This document shows positions 1-9,105 of a DNA stretch of 64,000 nt, piece after piece (the first letter of the stretch is position 1; each line of letters opens with the position of its first letter). Source of the stretch: Scandinavium vulneris_A (GTDB taxonomy: Bacteria > Pseudomonadota > Gammaproteobacteria > Enterobacterales > Enterobacteriaceae); NCBI GenBank assembly GCA_046518185.1, contig JBKGRZ010000004.1:62001-126000 (forward strand), given 5' to 3'. The notes beneath the pieces were generated by a model. The model ran no database searches. It saw only the letters and a list, made by a program, of their open reading frames with translations, and was not told where the DNA came from. The position numbers and the translations under genes are program-made.

Positions 1-1042
1 GCCAGGTGCTGGCTTTAATGAAGGTGCCGCGAGACTTGGACATCTTCGCGCCGTTCACCGTCACATAGCCGTGTACGAACAGGTTAGTTGGTTTGCGGAA
101 ACCGCTGCCTTCGAGCATGGCAGGCCAGAACAGGCTGTGGAAGTAGACAATATCTTTCCCGATGAAGTGATACAGCTCGGCGTCAGAATCTTTCTTCCAG
201 TATTCATCGAAGCTGAGGGTATCGCCGCGTTTGTCGCACAGGTTCTTGAAGGAACCCATATAGCCAATCGGCGCATCCAGCCAGACGTAGAAATATTTAC
301 CCGGCGCCCCTGGGATTTCGAAACCGAAATACGGCGCATCGCGGGAGATATCCCACTGTTGCAGGCCGTGTTCAAACCACTCCTGCATTTTGTTCGCGAC
401 CTGCTCCTGCAGCGCACCGCTGCGGGTCCACGCCTGCAGCATTTCGCTGAAGGACGGCAGGTCGAAGAAGAAGTGCTCAGACTCACGCATTACCGGCGTG
501 GCACCGGAGACCACGGATTTCGGATCGATAAGCTCGGTTGGGCTGTAGGTTGCGCCACACACTTCGCAGTTATCGCCGTACTGATCCGGAGATTTGCATT
601 TCGGGCAGGTGCCTTTCACAAAACGGTCCGGCAGGAACATGCCTTTTTCCGGATCGTAAAGCTGAGAGATGGTGCGGTTTTTGATAAAACCGTTCTCCTT
701 CAGGCGACCGTAGATAAGCTCTGACAGTTCACGGTTCTCGTCGCTGTGCGTCGAGTGGTAGTTGTCATAGCTGATGTTAAAGCCCGCAAAGTCGGTCTGA
801 TGCTCCTGACTCATTTCGGCAATCATCTGCTCCGGGGTGATACCGAGCTGCTGGGCTTTCAGCATGATCGGCGTGCCGTGCGCATCATCGGCGCAGATGA
901 AATTGACCTGGTGGCCGCGCATTCGCTGGTAACGGACCCAGACATCAGCCTGGATATGCTCCAGCATATGACCGAGGTGGATGGAGCCGTTGGCGTACGG
1001 GAGTGCGCACGTTACCAGAATTTTTTTCGCGACTTGAGTCAT
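1..1042 (-). CDS. metG: Methionyl-tRNA synthetase, N-terminal part (3' end outside window)
   Basis: Charges tRNA-Met with methionine in the cytoplasm (class I aminoacyl-tRNA synthetase). About 347 of an expected ~677 residues are present; the gene runs off the left edge. The nucleotide-binding HLGH signature is at residues 22-25 after PYANGSI, and the KMSKS loop is at residues 333-337, right at the edge. Between them is the zinc knuckle with two Cys pairs (CPKC and CEVC), as in the E. coli-type enzyme. The start ATG at 1042 gives MTQVAKKILVT, the usual enterobacterial N-terminus. It is divergent from mrp with ~165 bp between, the conserved enterobacterial arrangement. No defect is visible in the part present. 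Confidence 0.97.
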   Translation of the reverse strand, partial: MTQVAKKILVTCALPYANGSIHLGHMLEHIQADVWVRYQRMRGHQVNFICADDAHGTPIMLKAQQLGITPEQMIAEMSQEHQTDFAGFNISYDNYHSTHSDENRELSELIYGRLKENGFIKNRTISQLYDPEKGMFLPDRFVKGTCPKCKSPDQYGDNCEVCGATYSPTELIDPKSVVSGATPVMRESEHFFFDLPSFSEMLQAWTRSGALQEQVANKMQEWFEHGLQQWDISRDAPYFGFEIPGAPGKYFYVWLDAPIGYMGSFKNLCDKRGDTLSFDEYWKKDSDAELYHFIGKDIVYFHSLFWPAMLEGSGFRKPTNLFVHGYVTVNGAKMSKSRGTFIKASTW

Positions 1043-1206
1043 AGTGAACATTACTTCCTGCATGTGAAGGGGGTGTCGATATTACCAAAACGCTAATTGT
1101 TACGCCATGCGAGAAGGGGGGTTAATCCTTATCAGAAGAATTATTACCTCCACACCGCACTCGCAGTTACAATTAGCACTTCCAGAACAACGAAAAAGGA
1201 GTCGGG

Positions 1207-2316
1207 ATGAGTTCACAATCCCAGGCCAAATCCCCGGAACGTCTGCGCGCAATGGTTGCGGGCACGCTGGCCAATTTTCAGCACCCAACCCTGAAGCACA
1301 ACCTTACCGCTCTCAAAGCCCTGCATCACGTGGCGTGGCTCGACGACACCGTGCACGTCGAGATCCAGATGCCGTTTGCCTGGCATAGCGCGTTCGAAGA
1401 GCTAAAAGAGCAATGCAGTGCCGATCTGCTGCGCATCACCGGCGCGAAAGCGGTCGACTGGAAGCTGTCGCATGCGATTGCTACTCTCAAACGCGTGAAA
1501 AACCAGCCGGGCATTAACGGGGTGAAAAACATCATTGCCGTGAGTTCGGGCAAAGGCGGGGTGGGCAAATCATCCACTGCGGTAAACCTGGCGCTGGCAC
1601 TGGTGGCGGAAGGCGCAAAGGTCGGTATCCTCGATGCGGATATCTACGGCCCGTCCGTGCCGATGATGCTCGGTGCCGAGGGTGAGCGCCCAACGTCACC
1701 GGATGGCACCCATATGGCACCGATCCTCAAGTACGGTCTGGCCACCAACTCGATTGGTTATCTGGTCACCGACGATAACGCGATGGTCTGGCGTGGCCCA
1801 ATGGCCAGCAAAGCGCTGATGCAGATGCTGCAGGAAACCCTGTGGCCCGATCTTGATTATCTGGTGCTGGATATGCCGCCGGGAACCGGTGACATTCAGC
1901 TCACGCTGGCGCAGAACATTCCTGTGACCGGCGCGCTGGTGGTGACTACGCCGCAGGACATCGCACTCACCGATGCGAAGAAAGGCATTGTCATGTTCGA
2001 GAAGGTCGAGGTGCCGGTGCTCGGCATTGTCGAAAACATGAGCATGCACATCTGCAGCCAGTGCGGTCACCACGAGCCCATTTTCGGCACCGGTGGCGCA
2101 GAGCGTCTGGCACAGCAGTATCACACCCAACTGCTTGGGCAGATGCCGCTGCACATCAACCTGCGCGAAGATCTCGACCGGGGTACGCCAACGGTCGTGG
2201 CGCGTCCCGACAGCGAATTCACCACGCTCTACCGCCAGCTGGCGGGGCGTGTTGCCGCGCAGCTTTACTGGCAGGGCGAAGTCATTCCTGGTGATATCGC
2301 CTTCCGCGCCGTGTAA
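1207..2316 (+). CDS. mrp: Mrp/ApbC iron-sulfur cluster carrier P-loop ATPase
   Basis: Mrp (ApbC) is a cytosolic P-loop ATPase of the ParA/MinD type that carries and transfers Fe-S clusters. The protein has 369 residues. An N-terminal DUF59/MIP18-like region (about 1-95) is followed by the deviant Walker A motif GKGGVGKS at residues 115-122. The LDADIYGP switch segment and the DMPPGTGD Walker B region come next. The C-terminal CSQC motif (Cys283 and Cys286) is the cluster-binding pair. The ATG follows an AAAAAGGAG-type ribosome site about 7 nt upstream. It is divergent from metG and followed by a strong hairpin-plus-T terminator, so it is probably monocistronic. Confidence 0.97.
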   Translation: MSSQSQAKSPERLRAMVAGTLANFQHPTLKHNLTALKALHHVAWLDDTVHVEIQMPFAWHSAFEELKEQCSADLLRITGAKAVDWKLSHAIATLKRVKNQPGINGVKNIIAVSSGKGGVGKSSTAVNLALALVAEGAKVGILDADIYGPSVPMMLGAEGERPTSPDGTHMAPILKYGLATNSIGYLVTDDNAMVWRGPMASKALMQMLQETLWPDLDYLVLDMPPGTGDIQLTLAQNIPVTGALVVTTPQDIALTDAKKGIVMFEKVEVPVLGIVENMSMHICSQCGHHEPIFGTGGAERLAQQYHTQLLGQMPLHINLREDLDRGTPTVVARPDSEFTTLYRQLAGRVAAQLYWQGEVIPGDIAFRAV

Positions 2317-2336
2317 GACGTTGCCAGCCGCTCCCG

Positions 2337-2360
2337 AAGCCACCGCCAGGTGGCTTTTTT
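2337..2360 (+). terminator. Rho-independent terminator after mrp
   Basis: An 8-bp perfect stem (AAGCCACC / GGTGGCTT) with a GCCA loop is followed by six T residues. It lies 20 nt after the mrp stop and ends at the tail of the convergent gene beginning at 2808. Confidence 0.85.
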
Positions 2361-2808
2361 ATGCGATAGGCTGCAAGCCCTGCGGGGTGTTCAGCCAACG
2401 CGGGGCCAGCATGGTATCGGTCATAAAACAGGTCAGTTCATAGAGCAGACCCTGCAATGTTTCCTCCACGCTCAGGCTCAGCGGATTACCCGAGAGCAGA
2501 TGGCTCAGCGCCAGACAATACTCGCACAGCAGCTCCGTTTCGGTATCCATCACCGGCTCGGTACTGGGCATCTCGTTGACGGTGAACTGGGCGATGAGAT
2601 TGTCGGGGATCGGGTCGAGCAGCGTGGGTTGAAGCTGCGTCAGGCACTCGTGCAGGCGCTGATACAGCTCATGCTGGGTCTGCATATGCTCAGCTTCCAA
2701 TGCGCTGGCGGCAAGATTTTCGCAGTGCTCTGCCACCTCGGTAAAATCGGTTTCAGGCTCGACGTTGACGAAGAGTAAAGGGTGAGTCCAGACGGCGGTC
2801 GCTTCCAT
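2359..2808 (-). CDS. Hypothetical protein, paralogue of the gene at 41174-41602
   Basis: I do not recognise a named family. The protein has 149 residues, is acidic and mostly helical, without signal peptide or membrane segment. It aligns along most of its length with the product of 41174-41602. Shared blocks are TDF...AE.C near the N-terminus, PTL.DPIP..LI in the middle, LC.YC.AL..LL and the C-terminal GLL.EL...APRW. The start at 2808 (MEATAVW) is chosen because GGAG lies 8 nt upstream; an in-frame start 48 nt further up has no such site. The gene stands alone, convergent with mrp. The paired cysteines in LCEYC are shared by both paralogues and may be functional, but no role can be assigned. 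Confidence 0.75.
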   Translation of the reverse strand: MEATAVWTHPLLFVNVEPETDFTEVAEHCENLAASALEAEHMQTQHELYQRLHECLTQLQPTLLDPIPDNLIAQFTVNEMPSTEPVMDTETELLCEYCLALSHLLSGNPLSLSVEETLQGLLYELTCFMTDTMLAPRWLNTPQGLQPIA

Positions 2809-2943
2809 GATGATGTCTCCAGAGTTAAACAATGACTGGTTATTTATACAGTGCATTGTAATCCCTGAGAGGAGGCTGACAAGGACTATTCCCGGAAGGA
2901 GCCTCTCAAAATCGAATGAAAAAATGTAACGCGGAGCAAGGGG

Positions 2944-3372
2944 TCATCTGTTTATACGGAAATGCAGTAACCAGTAGTCGCCATCCGGGGAGACCCCGCG
3001 CGCTTCGGTATGCCAGCCATGCTGATGATAAAAATGCAACGCGGACGCGTTTTGGATAAGACATTTCAGCGCGCCGGTGCTGGTAAAGGTGCTTTGCACC
3101 TGTTTGAGCAACGCAGTACCCACGCCGTGGCCTTGCCAGTCAGGATCGACAAACAGATTATGCAGAAAGTTATCGCTTTCCCAGACCGAGGCGAAACCCA
3201 CGCGATGACCGTCAATTTCCGCAACCCACACTTGCTCATTAAGCGTCGCGGCATCGAAGTCTTCGAGCTGCCAGTCGCTGCTGTCGGCCCACGGCCAGCT
3301 GATTTTACGGGCTCGCAGGTACAGGGTACGCAGAAAGGGACGGTCAGAGGGGAGTCCTGGGCGGATGATCAT
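2944..3372 (-). CDS. GNAT-family N-acetyltransferase
   Basis: Predicted acetyl-CoA-dependent N-acetyltransferase of 142 residues, the usual single-domain GNAT size. Motif A, the acetyl-CoA pyrophosphate-binding loop, is seen as VDPDWQGHGVGTALL (the Q/R-x-x-G-x-G/A pattern) near residue 75. It is followed by the typical ALHFYHQHGW motif B region close to the C-terminus. The substrate is unknown. It lies between two unrelated minus-strand genes with short gaps, but no shared function is evident. Confidence 0.85.
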   Translation of the reverse strand: MIIRPGLPSDRPFLRTLYLRARKISWPWADSSDWQLEDFDAATLNEQVWVAEIDGHRVGFASVWESDNFLHNLFVDPDWQGHGVGTALLKQVQSTFTSTGALKCLIQNASALHFYHQHGWHTEARGVSPDGDYWLLHFRINR

Positions 3373-3438
3373 AATGCCTCCAGACAGTGGCAGAAAACAC
3401 CGTGAGCGCCAGAGAAACGCTCACAGTTCTCATCGGTA

Positions 3439-3768
3439 TTAACGATGGTAGAAAATTTCGCCGTCGTAAATTTTGCTAATTTTGCCGTCGGCATCGCCAA
3501 TTAATACGTAGTTCCCGCCCATATAGGTCCAGTGGGTACCTGCATCCGGCGCAGGCAGATTACGCAGCTGCCATTTTTTGATGTTGTATTCTTCAGTGAG
3601 ATACATCGCCGGGACGGTATCCCCAACGGTGAAATGGGTGAAATCAGCAATGAATTCTTTCAACTCATATTTCTGAATCCCGGAAGTCGCCACCGTTGCA
3701 GGTGCAGCGGATACCGCACCTGCTGTCGCCAGCAGTACGCCCAGAAGCATCATTTTTGTTTTACGCAT
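3439..3768 (-). CDS. RcnB-like periplasmic protein
   Basis: The protein has 109 residues. A cleavable Sec signal peptide (MRKTKMMLLGVLLATAGAVS, cleavage expected at VSA-AP) precedes a small domain ending in WTYMGGNYVLIGDADGKI. This tail is characteristic of the RcnB (YohN) family, periplasmic proteins linked to nickel/cobalt homeostasis in E. coli. The start at 3768 is preferred over the longer in-frame ORF because GGAGAAGG is placed 5 nt upstream and a clean signal peptide begins there. The rcnR-rcnA regulator/exporter genes that flank rcnB in E. coli are not in the window, so a metal role is only inferred by family. Divergent from the LysR gene at 3991. Confidence 0.75.
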   Translation of the reverse strand: MRKTKMMLLGVLLATAGAVSAAPATVATSGIQKYELKEFIADFTHFTVGDTVPAMYLTEEYNIKKWQLRNLPAPDAGTHWTYMGGNYVLIGDADGKISKIYDGEIFYHR

Positions 3769-3990
3769 ACCTTCTCCACACATCCTTTGACTCGATAGCC
3801 TGGACATAAATTTACCGCCCCGTATCATTCACGAAGCACGTACCTGCTGGCAAGCACTTTACGGGCTAAAAAGTGTAAGCAAACCTCGAAAGAATACCGC
3901 TAAAGCCTGCGTCTGGCGCCGCTGTCAGGCTTTTTGAGACGATTCCGGTTTTCGCGTTGACCCGGTGAAAGTGAACGTCAGGAGAGAGAA

Positions 3991-4902
3991 ATGCTCAGAC
4001 TGGAAGATTTGACCTTGTTTGTCCGCGCAGCAGCGCAGGGCAGTTTCAGCGAAGCCGCACGTGAAGCGGGCATTCCGCCCGCTCAAGTGAGTGCGGCGAT
4101 TAAACGGCTGGAAACGCAGCTCAACATCCGGCTTTTTGCCCGCTCGACCCGCAGCCTGCGCTTAACCCCGGAGGGCGAAATCTGGCTGCCGTTTGCCACC
4201 CAGATGCTCGACACCCTTCAGGCGGGTTTGCAGAAGATTCAGGCCCCGGAAGATGAAGTCCGTGGCACATTACAGATTGCGGTGCCGTCTGACCTCGGAC
4301 GCAACCTGCTGCTGTCGGTGTTCCAGGACTTTCGCCGTCGCCATCCGGCGCTGCGGTTGCGCATATTGTTTTCCGATAGCCGTACTGATGTATTTAAAGA
4401 TCCGGTGGATGTCGCGTTTCGCTACGGCACCAACGACGATGCGTCGTTTATTTCGCTGCCGGTGGCGGCGGAAAACCGGCGGGTGCTGGTCGCCTCGCCC
4501 GACTGGATAGCGCGACACGGGGAACCGCAAACCCCGCAGGAGTTACAGTCACAAAACGCCTTAACCTATGTGCTACGCGGTCGGCTCTTCGATCGCTGGA
4601 CACTCTTTCATGCCGGAGAACGTCATGAAATCCCGGTGACCGGCAGCATTATGAGCGATGATGCAGAGGTCATTCGTCGGCTGGCGATTGCCGGAGAGGG
4701 GATTGCCAATAAATCCTGGCTCGACGTCAGCGAAGATATCGCCGAGGGACGATTGAGGATGATTCTGCCGCAGTATCAGGGCGACAGCGTGCCCCTGAAT
4801 ATGATTTGCCCGCACCGCAAGCAGCTCTCGGTAGCGGTACGCTTACTGTATGAAGCGGTGAGAGAAAAGTGCACCACTATTCTGCAGCAGCTGCCTAAAT
4901 GA
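3991..4902 (+). CDS. LysR-family transcriptional regulator
   Basis: A 303-residue LysR-type regulator. An N-terminal winged helix-turn-helix (about residues 1-60, with FSEAAREAGIPPAQVSAAIKRLE) is followed by the periplasmic-binding-like effector domain starting near GTLQIAVPSDLG. GGAGAGAGA is placed well before the ATG. LysR genes often regulate a divergent neighbour; here that would be the RcnB-like gene, but nothing in the sequence proves it. The inducer is unknown. A terminator-like hairpin follows the stop. Confidence 0.9.
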   Translation: MLRLEDLTLFVRAAAQGSFSEAAREAGIPPAQVSAAIKRLETQLNIRLFARSTRSLRLTPEGEIWLPFATQMLDTLQAGLQKIQAPEDEVRGTLQIAVPSDLGRNLLLSVFQDFRRRHPALRLRILFSDSRTDVFKDPVDVAFRYGTNDDASFISLPVAAENRRVLVASPDWIARHGEPQTPQELQSQNALTYVLRGRLFDRWTLFHAGERHEIPVTGSIMSDDAEVIRRLAIAGEGIANKSWLDVSEDIAEGRLRMILPQYQGDSVPLNMICPHRKQLSVAVRLLYEAVREKCTTILQQLPK

Positions 4903-4909
4903 ACCCGTC

Positions 4910-4936
4910 GTGCTGGCGCGCTTTATCGGCCAGCAC
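4910..4936 (+). terminator. Hairpin after LysR gene, possible terminator
   Basis: Perfect 8-bp inverted repeat GTGCTGGC / GCCAGCAC with an 11-nt loop, 8 nt after the LysR stop. The T-run downstream is weak and offset, so termination efficiency is uncertain. Confidence 0.45.
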
Positions 4937-5108
4937 CGATCCGTTATTTTCTATTTATAGTTAAAAATATGTTCGCCTTCTATTTCTACCCGTGAGCCAA
5001 TATTTATTTTTGGAAGTCTTTAGGTTTGTGGCAATCGGGGATATTGGTTATCCTCTTGTTGCCAGACTGTCTATATCAGGCGGCCATCCCTTATTAAGCC
5101 AACGATAA

Positions 5109-6539
5109 ATGCATAAATTGACGATTCATCCTTCGGAAATACTGAAGGAGGAAAATACGCTATTTAATACCGTCACGCTCATCGCGACGACGCTAGCGTT
5201 GTATCTTGCGGGTAGCGCGTTACAGCAACAGGGACACCTGGCGCTGTTCTGGCCAATGAATGCGGTGCTGGTTGGGATATTTATCCGAAATCCTTTTTTA
5301 AATCGCACCTGTAATTATTTGATTTGCCTGCTGGCTTTATTGCTCTGGAGTGTTTGCTTCGCAACGCTCACAACCGGAATAGTCTTGTCTCTTTTTTCTA
5401 ATTTTGGTTTTGTGGCGCTATTAACGCATTTGGTTTTGCGTGAGAAACGGAACGGTGCGGAATATTTAAAAATAAACGTCCTGCGACTTTTTGTTTATTG
5501 TCTGCTGTGCGCCGCCATATTTTCTGCCCCTGGAGCCTATGGCTTTTCCCTGGACAGCGTCCAGCCGTTTTGGATGTTGTACCCGATTTGGCTGAGTGAG
5601 TCCTTTTCAACCAGCGTGCTGATCCTGCCCTTCGCCTTGACCTGTACAGGGGCGATTTTGCCGAAGCAGTTCGGTCTGCGTCAGATGATGCCCTTGGGTC
5701 TGTTGCTGGTGTCGATGAGTCTGTCGGCAATCAGTGGGGGCATTGGCTGTTTGTCGATGATCTTGCCCGCGCTGGTGTGGTGCGCGCTGAGCTATTCGCT
5801 GTCTGCGACCTGTCTGTTGACGATGTTAACCGGTACCGCAGAAGTGCTAATGGTAGATGCACACTGGGCGCATAACGGTCTGGCCGGGCACCTGACGCAG
5901 ATTTTTTCCGCCCGAATGGGCATCGCCTCGATTGCCGTCAGCCCGGTGATTGTGGCGGTCAGCGTGCTGGCGATCAACAACCTGGTCAAACAGCTTTCCG
6001 CCCGCGCCAATTACGATTATCTGACCCAGGTCTATTCGCGTTTTGGCTTGTACGAACAGCTTAAAGCCCATGCGAAAAAGCCAAACACTACGCCGTTGAA
6101 CGTGCTGCTGCTGGATATCGACCACTTCAAACATATCAACGACACCCACGGCCATGACTGTGGCGATATCGTTCTGGCGGAATTTGCCCGCCGGGTGACG
6201 CAAATTGTGGGCGAGCAGGGCCTGGTGGCGCGCATGGGCGGTGAGGAATTTGCCGTCGTTATGCCGGATGCCTGCGGCGGGAATGGTTATCGCCTGGCCG
6301 AAGAAATTCGCGCCGAAATTGAACACATGCAGGTGGAATGGCATGGCGACACGCTGTCGCTCACCGTCAGCATCGGGCTAAGTCACGGTCAGGCCGCGCG
6401 CCGACAGTTGGTGGATGTCTTTGACAGGCTGCTGTCGGAAGCCGACCGCTATCTGTATCAGTCGAAAAAGTCAGGGCGTAATCGCACCTGCGCTTCGCCA
6501 TCTGTGATGGACAAACAGTCGGTGCCGTCTGCCTCCTGA
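5109..6539 (+). CDS. Membrane diguanylate cyclase (MASE1-like + GGDEF)
   Basis: Makes the second messenger cyclic-di-GMP from two GTP. The protein has 476 residues. The first ~300 contain about eight to ten hydrophobic helices resembling the MASE1 sensory membrane domain. A C-terminal GGDEF domain follows (about 310-465), with the active-site motif GGEEF at residues 377-381 and the LDIDHFKHINDTHGHDCGD metal/substrate region intact, so it should be active. The RxxD product-inhibition site, expected nine to six residues before GGEEF, is absent (Gly at both key positions). It is the first of three consecutive plus-strand c-di-GMP genes (58-nt gap to the next) upstream of the capsule operon. Not one of the E. 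coli Dgc proteins I can name. Confidence 0.9.
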   Translation: MHKLTIHPSEILKEENTLFNTVTLIATTLALYLAGSALQQQGHLALFWPMNAVLVGIFIRNPFLNRTCNYLICLLALLLWSVCFATLTTGIVLSLFSNFGFVALLTHLVLREKRNGAEYLKINVLRLFVYCLLCAAIFSAPGAYGFSLDSVQPFWMLYPIWLSESFSTSVLILPFALTCTGAILPKQFGLRQMMPLGLLLVSMSLSAISGGIGCLSMILPALVWCALSYSLSATCLLTMLTGTAEVLMVDAHWAHNGLAGHLTQIFSARMGIASIAVSPVIVAVSVLAINNLVKQLSARANYDYLTQVYSRFGLYEQLKAHAKKPNTTPLNVLLLDIDHFKHINDTHGHDCGDIVLAEFARRVTQIVGEQGLVARMGGEEFAVVMPDACGGNGYRLAEEIRAEIEHMQVEWHGDTLSLTVSIGLSHGQAARRQLVDVFDRLLSEADRYLYQSKKSGRNRTCASPSVMDKQSVPSAS

Positions 6540-6597
6540 GGCCACGCCACCCGTTAATTTACCCCGACCCCTTTAGAGTTTATTCAGATACCTGGTT

Positions 6598-9078
6598 ATG
6601 GAAAAGTCTTCCCTGAAAGCTTACCCCTTCACGTTGCTGAAAAGCGTCATGCTGATTGTGCTGGTCGCGCTGCTGCTCATGATCCTGCTTGCGTCTGGCC
6701 TGCTGAACTATCAGTCCCGCCATGCGGGCAACCAGTTGAATCAGCAGCTGTTAAACAGCCAGAGTGCGATGGCGCAGCACCAACTGGAAGACTTTCTGGA
6801 TAATCCGCATCAGCTCAGCCACCTGATGCAGCAGTATCTGGAGGGCGGGCAAGCTGGGATCAACGCCGACACAATCCGGCCTGAGCTGGTGAATCTCGGC
6901 TCCCGTGCTTTCAAAGACGTTCCGGCGCTGCAACGTTTCTCCTGGGCCGATGCGGACGGCACCTTGGTTTCTGTGACCCGCAACAGCGACACCGGTCGTG
7001 TTTATTTGCAACAAACCGCAGCCGAGGATCTGACGCAGTTGGTAAGCTACAGCGGCCTCAGCGAACAAACCAATATTGTTCATACCCGTAACAATTTTGA
7101 CGTTCGCCGTCAGCCGTGGTTTACCATGGCTCAGCAACAGCGTAATCCGTGGTGGACCATCGAGCCCAGCGCTCAAGGGGTTATTGCGGTCTATCATCTG
7201 CCGATTTATACCCAACAGGGCGAGTTTGCCGGGGTGATTTCCAGCGCTATTTTACCCGGGAAAATGAACGGCTATCTGGCACAGCTTTTACCCGGTAAAG
7301 ATTACGCCCTTGTCATTGTGGACAACCGCCACCAGGTGGTCGCACATTCCGATAACGCACCGGAAACCGGAAAGTTGCCCGCTTCGCTTATCCGCCATGA
7401 AGAGGATAGCCGCGAAGGAAAAGTCAGGGTTTTCAGCGTCGAAGATAAACATTATCTGTCCACGGTCTTTGATGTTCAGGACCGGGAATATTTACTTAAA
7501 TGGCACGCGGTACTGATAGTTCCGCGCCAGAGCACATTCGCCACCACCCACCAGCTACATCTGATGATATCGCTTAGCTGCGTTATTGTGTTTTTACTGC
7601 TGATGGCGGTGCTCAGCCTGGTCATTCTGCGTTTTACCGGTTCGCTGAAAGAGACGGTCGGCAAGGTCAAACAAATTGGGTTCACACCATGGATAAAAGA
7701 GTCGAAAAAGCGTCTGTTCCCGGAGATGGTCACCCTCAATGAAGAGCTCTTACGGGTATCCGATCTCAGCCCATCGTTCGCCGCCCGCACCCATCTGGAA
7801 GAGGATGCCGAAACCGGGTTCCTGACGCTGGGCGGCATGAAGCAACTCCCCGCCCTGTACGATAACCGCAATCTGCTGGCGATGCTCAAGGTCAGCAATT
7901 TTGACGCGGTCAAAAATGCGCTCGGTAGCGTGCTGGCCAAAGAATTCATTCAGTATTTTGCCGAACGCCTGCGCGCCATTCTGCCGGAAGGCGCACTCTG
8001 CTGTCGCGATCGCGAGGACACCTTCATTATTGCCTTTGCGGGCAACTTTGAAAGCAAAGACGTGGCGTGGTATCGCTCAATTATTTCCTCGGTATTTCGC
8101 ATGAATTCCAGTGAAATCGCCGGTGAATCGCATATCTTCACCGGACATGCGGGAATGATTATCGCGCCGCTGACCAAAGAGAGTTTCAATGAATGCCTGC
8201 GCAACGTCAGCCTGGCGGTGCAGCATGCGCAGAGTCAGCACAACGGCGATTGCGTGTTGTTTACCCCGGAGATGCGTGAGGAAGAGGTGAACAACCTGCG
8301 CCTGCATCAGGCCTTGCGCGATGACCTACAGGCCGAAGGTTTCCATCTGGTACTACAGCCGATTGTGCCTTATGACGATCCGGCGCAGTGCAATGAAGGC
8401 GAGTGCCTGATCCGCTGGCAGTCCAACGTCCTTGGTTTCGTGCCGCCGGACCGCTTTATCGCCCTCGCCGAACATACCGGGATGATCGTCCCTCTGGGGA
8501 AATGGATCATTGATACCGCCTGCCGCGAGCTGGCGACATTTATTGCCCGCGGTGCGCCGACCGATTTCAAACTGCACGTCAATATTTCGGCGGTACAGCT
8601 GCAACAATCTGATTTCGCGCGTCACTTGCTGGAATGTATTCATCGTTATGAACTGGCCAACAGCAACATTTGCATTGAAATCACCGAGAGCGTGCTGCTG
8701 CATGACACGCATCGGATTGTCGAGGTTCTCGCGTATTTACGTCGGCTGGGAATTTCAGTGGCGATTGATGATTTTGGCTCGGGCTATTCCAGTCTCTCTT
8801 ACCTGCACTCGCTGCCGTTCGACTGTCTGAAAATCGATCGGGGATTTGTCCGTAACGTGCTGGAGGATAAGAAAAGTGAAGCCGTTATTGCCTCCGTGCT
8901 GATGCTGTCCCAAAGCTTTAACGTGCCGCTGGTGGCGGAAGGTGTGGAAACGGCAGAAATGGCCGCCAAACTGCGTGAAATGGGATGCGACCTGGCACAG
9001 GGATATTACTACTCACGACCAAAGCCCTTTGCCGATTTTGTCGCGGTCGATGGCCAGTTTGTTGTGCGACCAGAATAA
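6598..9078 (+). CDS. Membrane c-di-GMP phosphodiesterase (periplasmic sensor, degenerate GGDEF, EAL)
   Basis: The protein has 826 residues. TM1 (about 17-38) and TM2 (about 322-346) flank a ~280-residue periplasmic region with Cache-like features such as RRQPWFTMAQ and IYTQQGEFAGVIS. A degenerate GGDEF domain follows; no GGDEF motif is left, with REDTFIIAF at that place. The C-terminal EAL domain reads ECL at residues 602-604. The other catalytic residues are intact: the Asn in VNISAVQL, ITESVLL, IDDFGSG, LKIDR and VAEGVET. It should therefore hydrolyse c-di-GMP to pGpG. It is a tandem paralogue of the next gene (27-nt gap) and probably cotranscribed with it and with the cyclase upstream. The signal sensed is unknown. 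Confidence 0.88.
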   Translation: MEKSSLKAYPFTLLKSVMLIVLVALLLMILLASGLLNYQSRHAGNQLNQQLLNSQSAMAQHQLEDFLDNPHQLSHLMQQYLEGGQAGINADTIRPELVNLGSRAFKDVPALQRFSWADADGTLVSVTRNSDTGRVYLQQTAAEDLTQLVSYSGLSEQTNIVHTRNNFDVRRQPWFTMAQQQRNPWWTIEPSAQGVIAVYHLPIYTQQGEFAGVISSAILPGKMNGYLAQLLPGKDYALVIVDNRHQVVAHSDNAPETGKLPASLIRHEEDSREGKVRVFSVEDKHYLSTVFDVQDREYLLKWHAVLIVPRQSTFATTHQLHLMISLSCVIVFLLLMAVLSLVILRFTGSLKETVGKVKQIGFTPWIKESKKRLFPEMVTLNEELLRVSDLSPSFAARTHLEEDAETGFLTLGGMKQLPALYDNRNLLAMLKVSNFDAVKNALGSVLAKEFIQYFAERLRAILPEGALCCRDREDTFIIAFAGNFESKDVAWYRSIISSVFRMNSSEIAGESHIFTGHAGMIIAPLTKESFNECLRNVSLAVQHAQSQHNGDCVLFTPEMREEEVNNLRLHQALRDDLQAEGFHLVLQPIVPYDDPAQCNEGECLIRWQSNVLGFVPPDRFIALAEHTGMIVPLGKWIIDTACRELATFIARGAPTDFKLHVNISAVQLQQSDFARHLLECIHRYELANSNICIEITESVLLHDTHRIVEVLAYLRRLGISVAIDDFGSGYSSLSYLHSLPFDCLKIDRGFVRNVLEDKKSEAVIASVLMLSQSFNVPLVAEGVETAEMAAKLREMGCDLAQGYYYSRPKPFADFVAVDGQFVVRPE

Positions 9079-9105
9079 CCCGCAGACCGGAAATCGAGGT
9101 GCGCT

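Noticed and set aside
71..1096. Plus-strand open frames opposite metG
   Set aside because: metG on the minus strand has all expected class I synthetase motifs; these frames are shadows.
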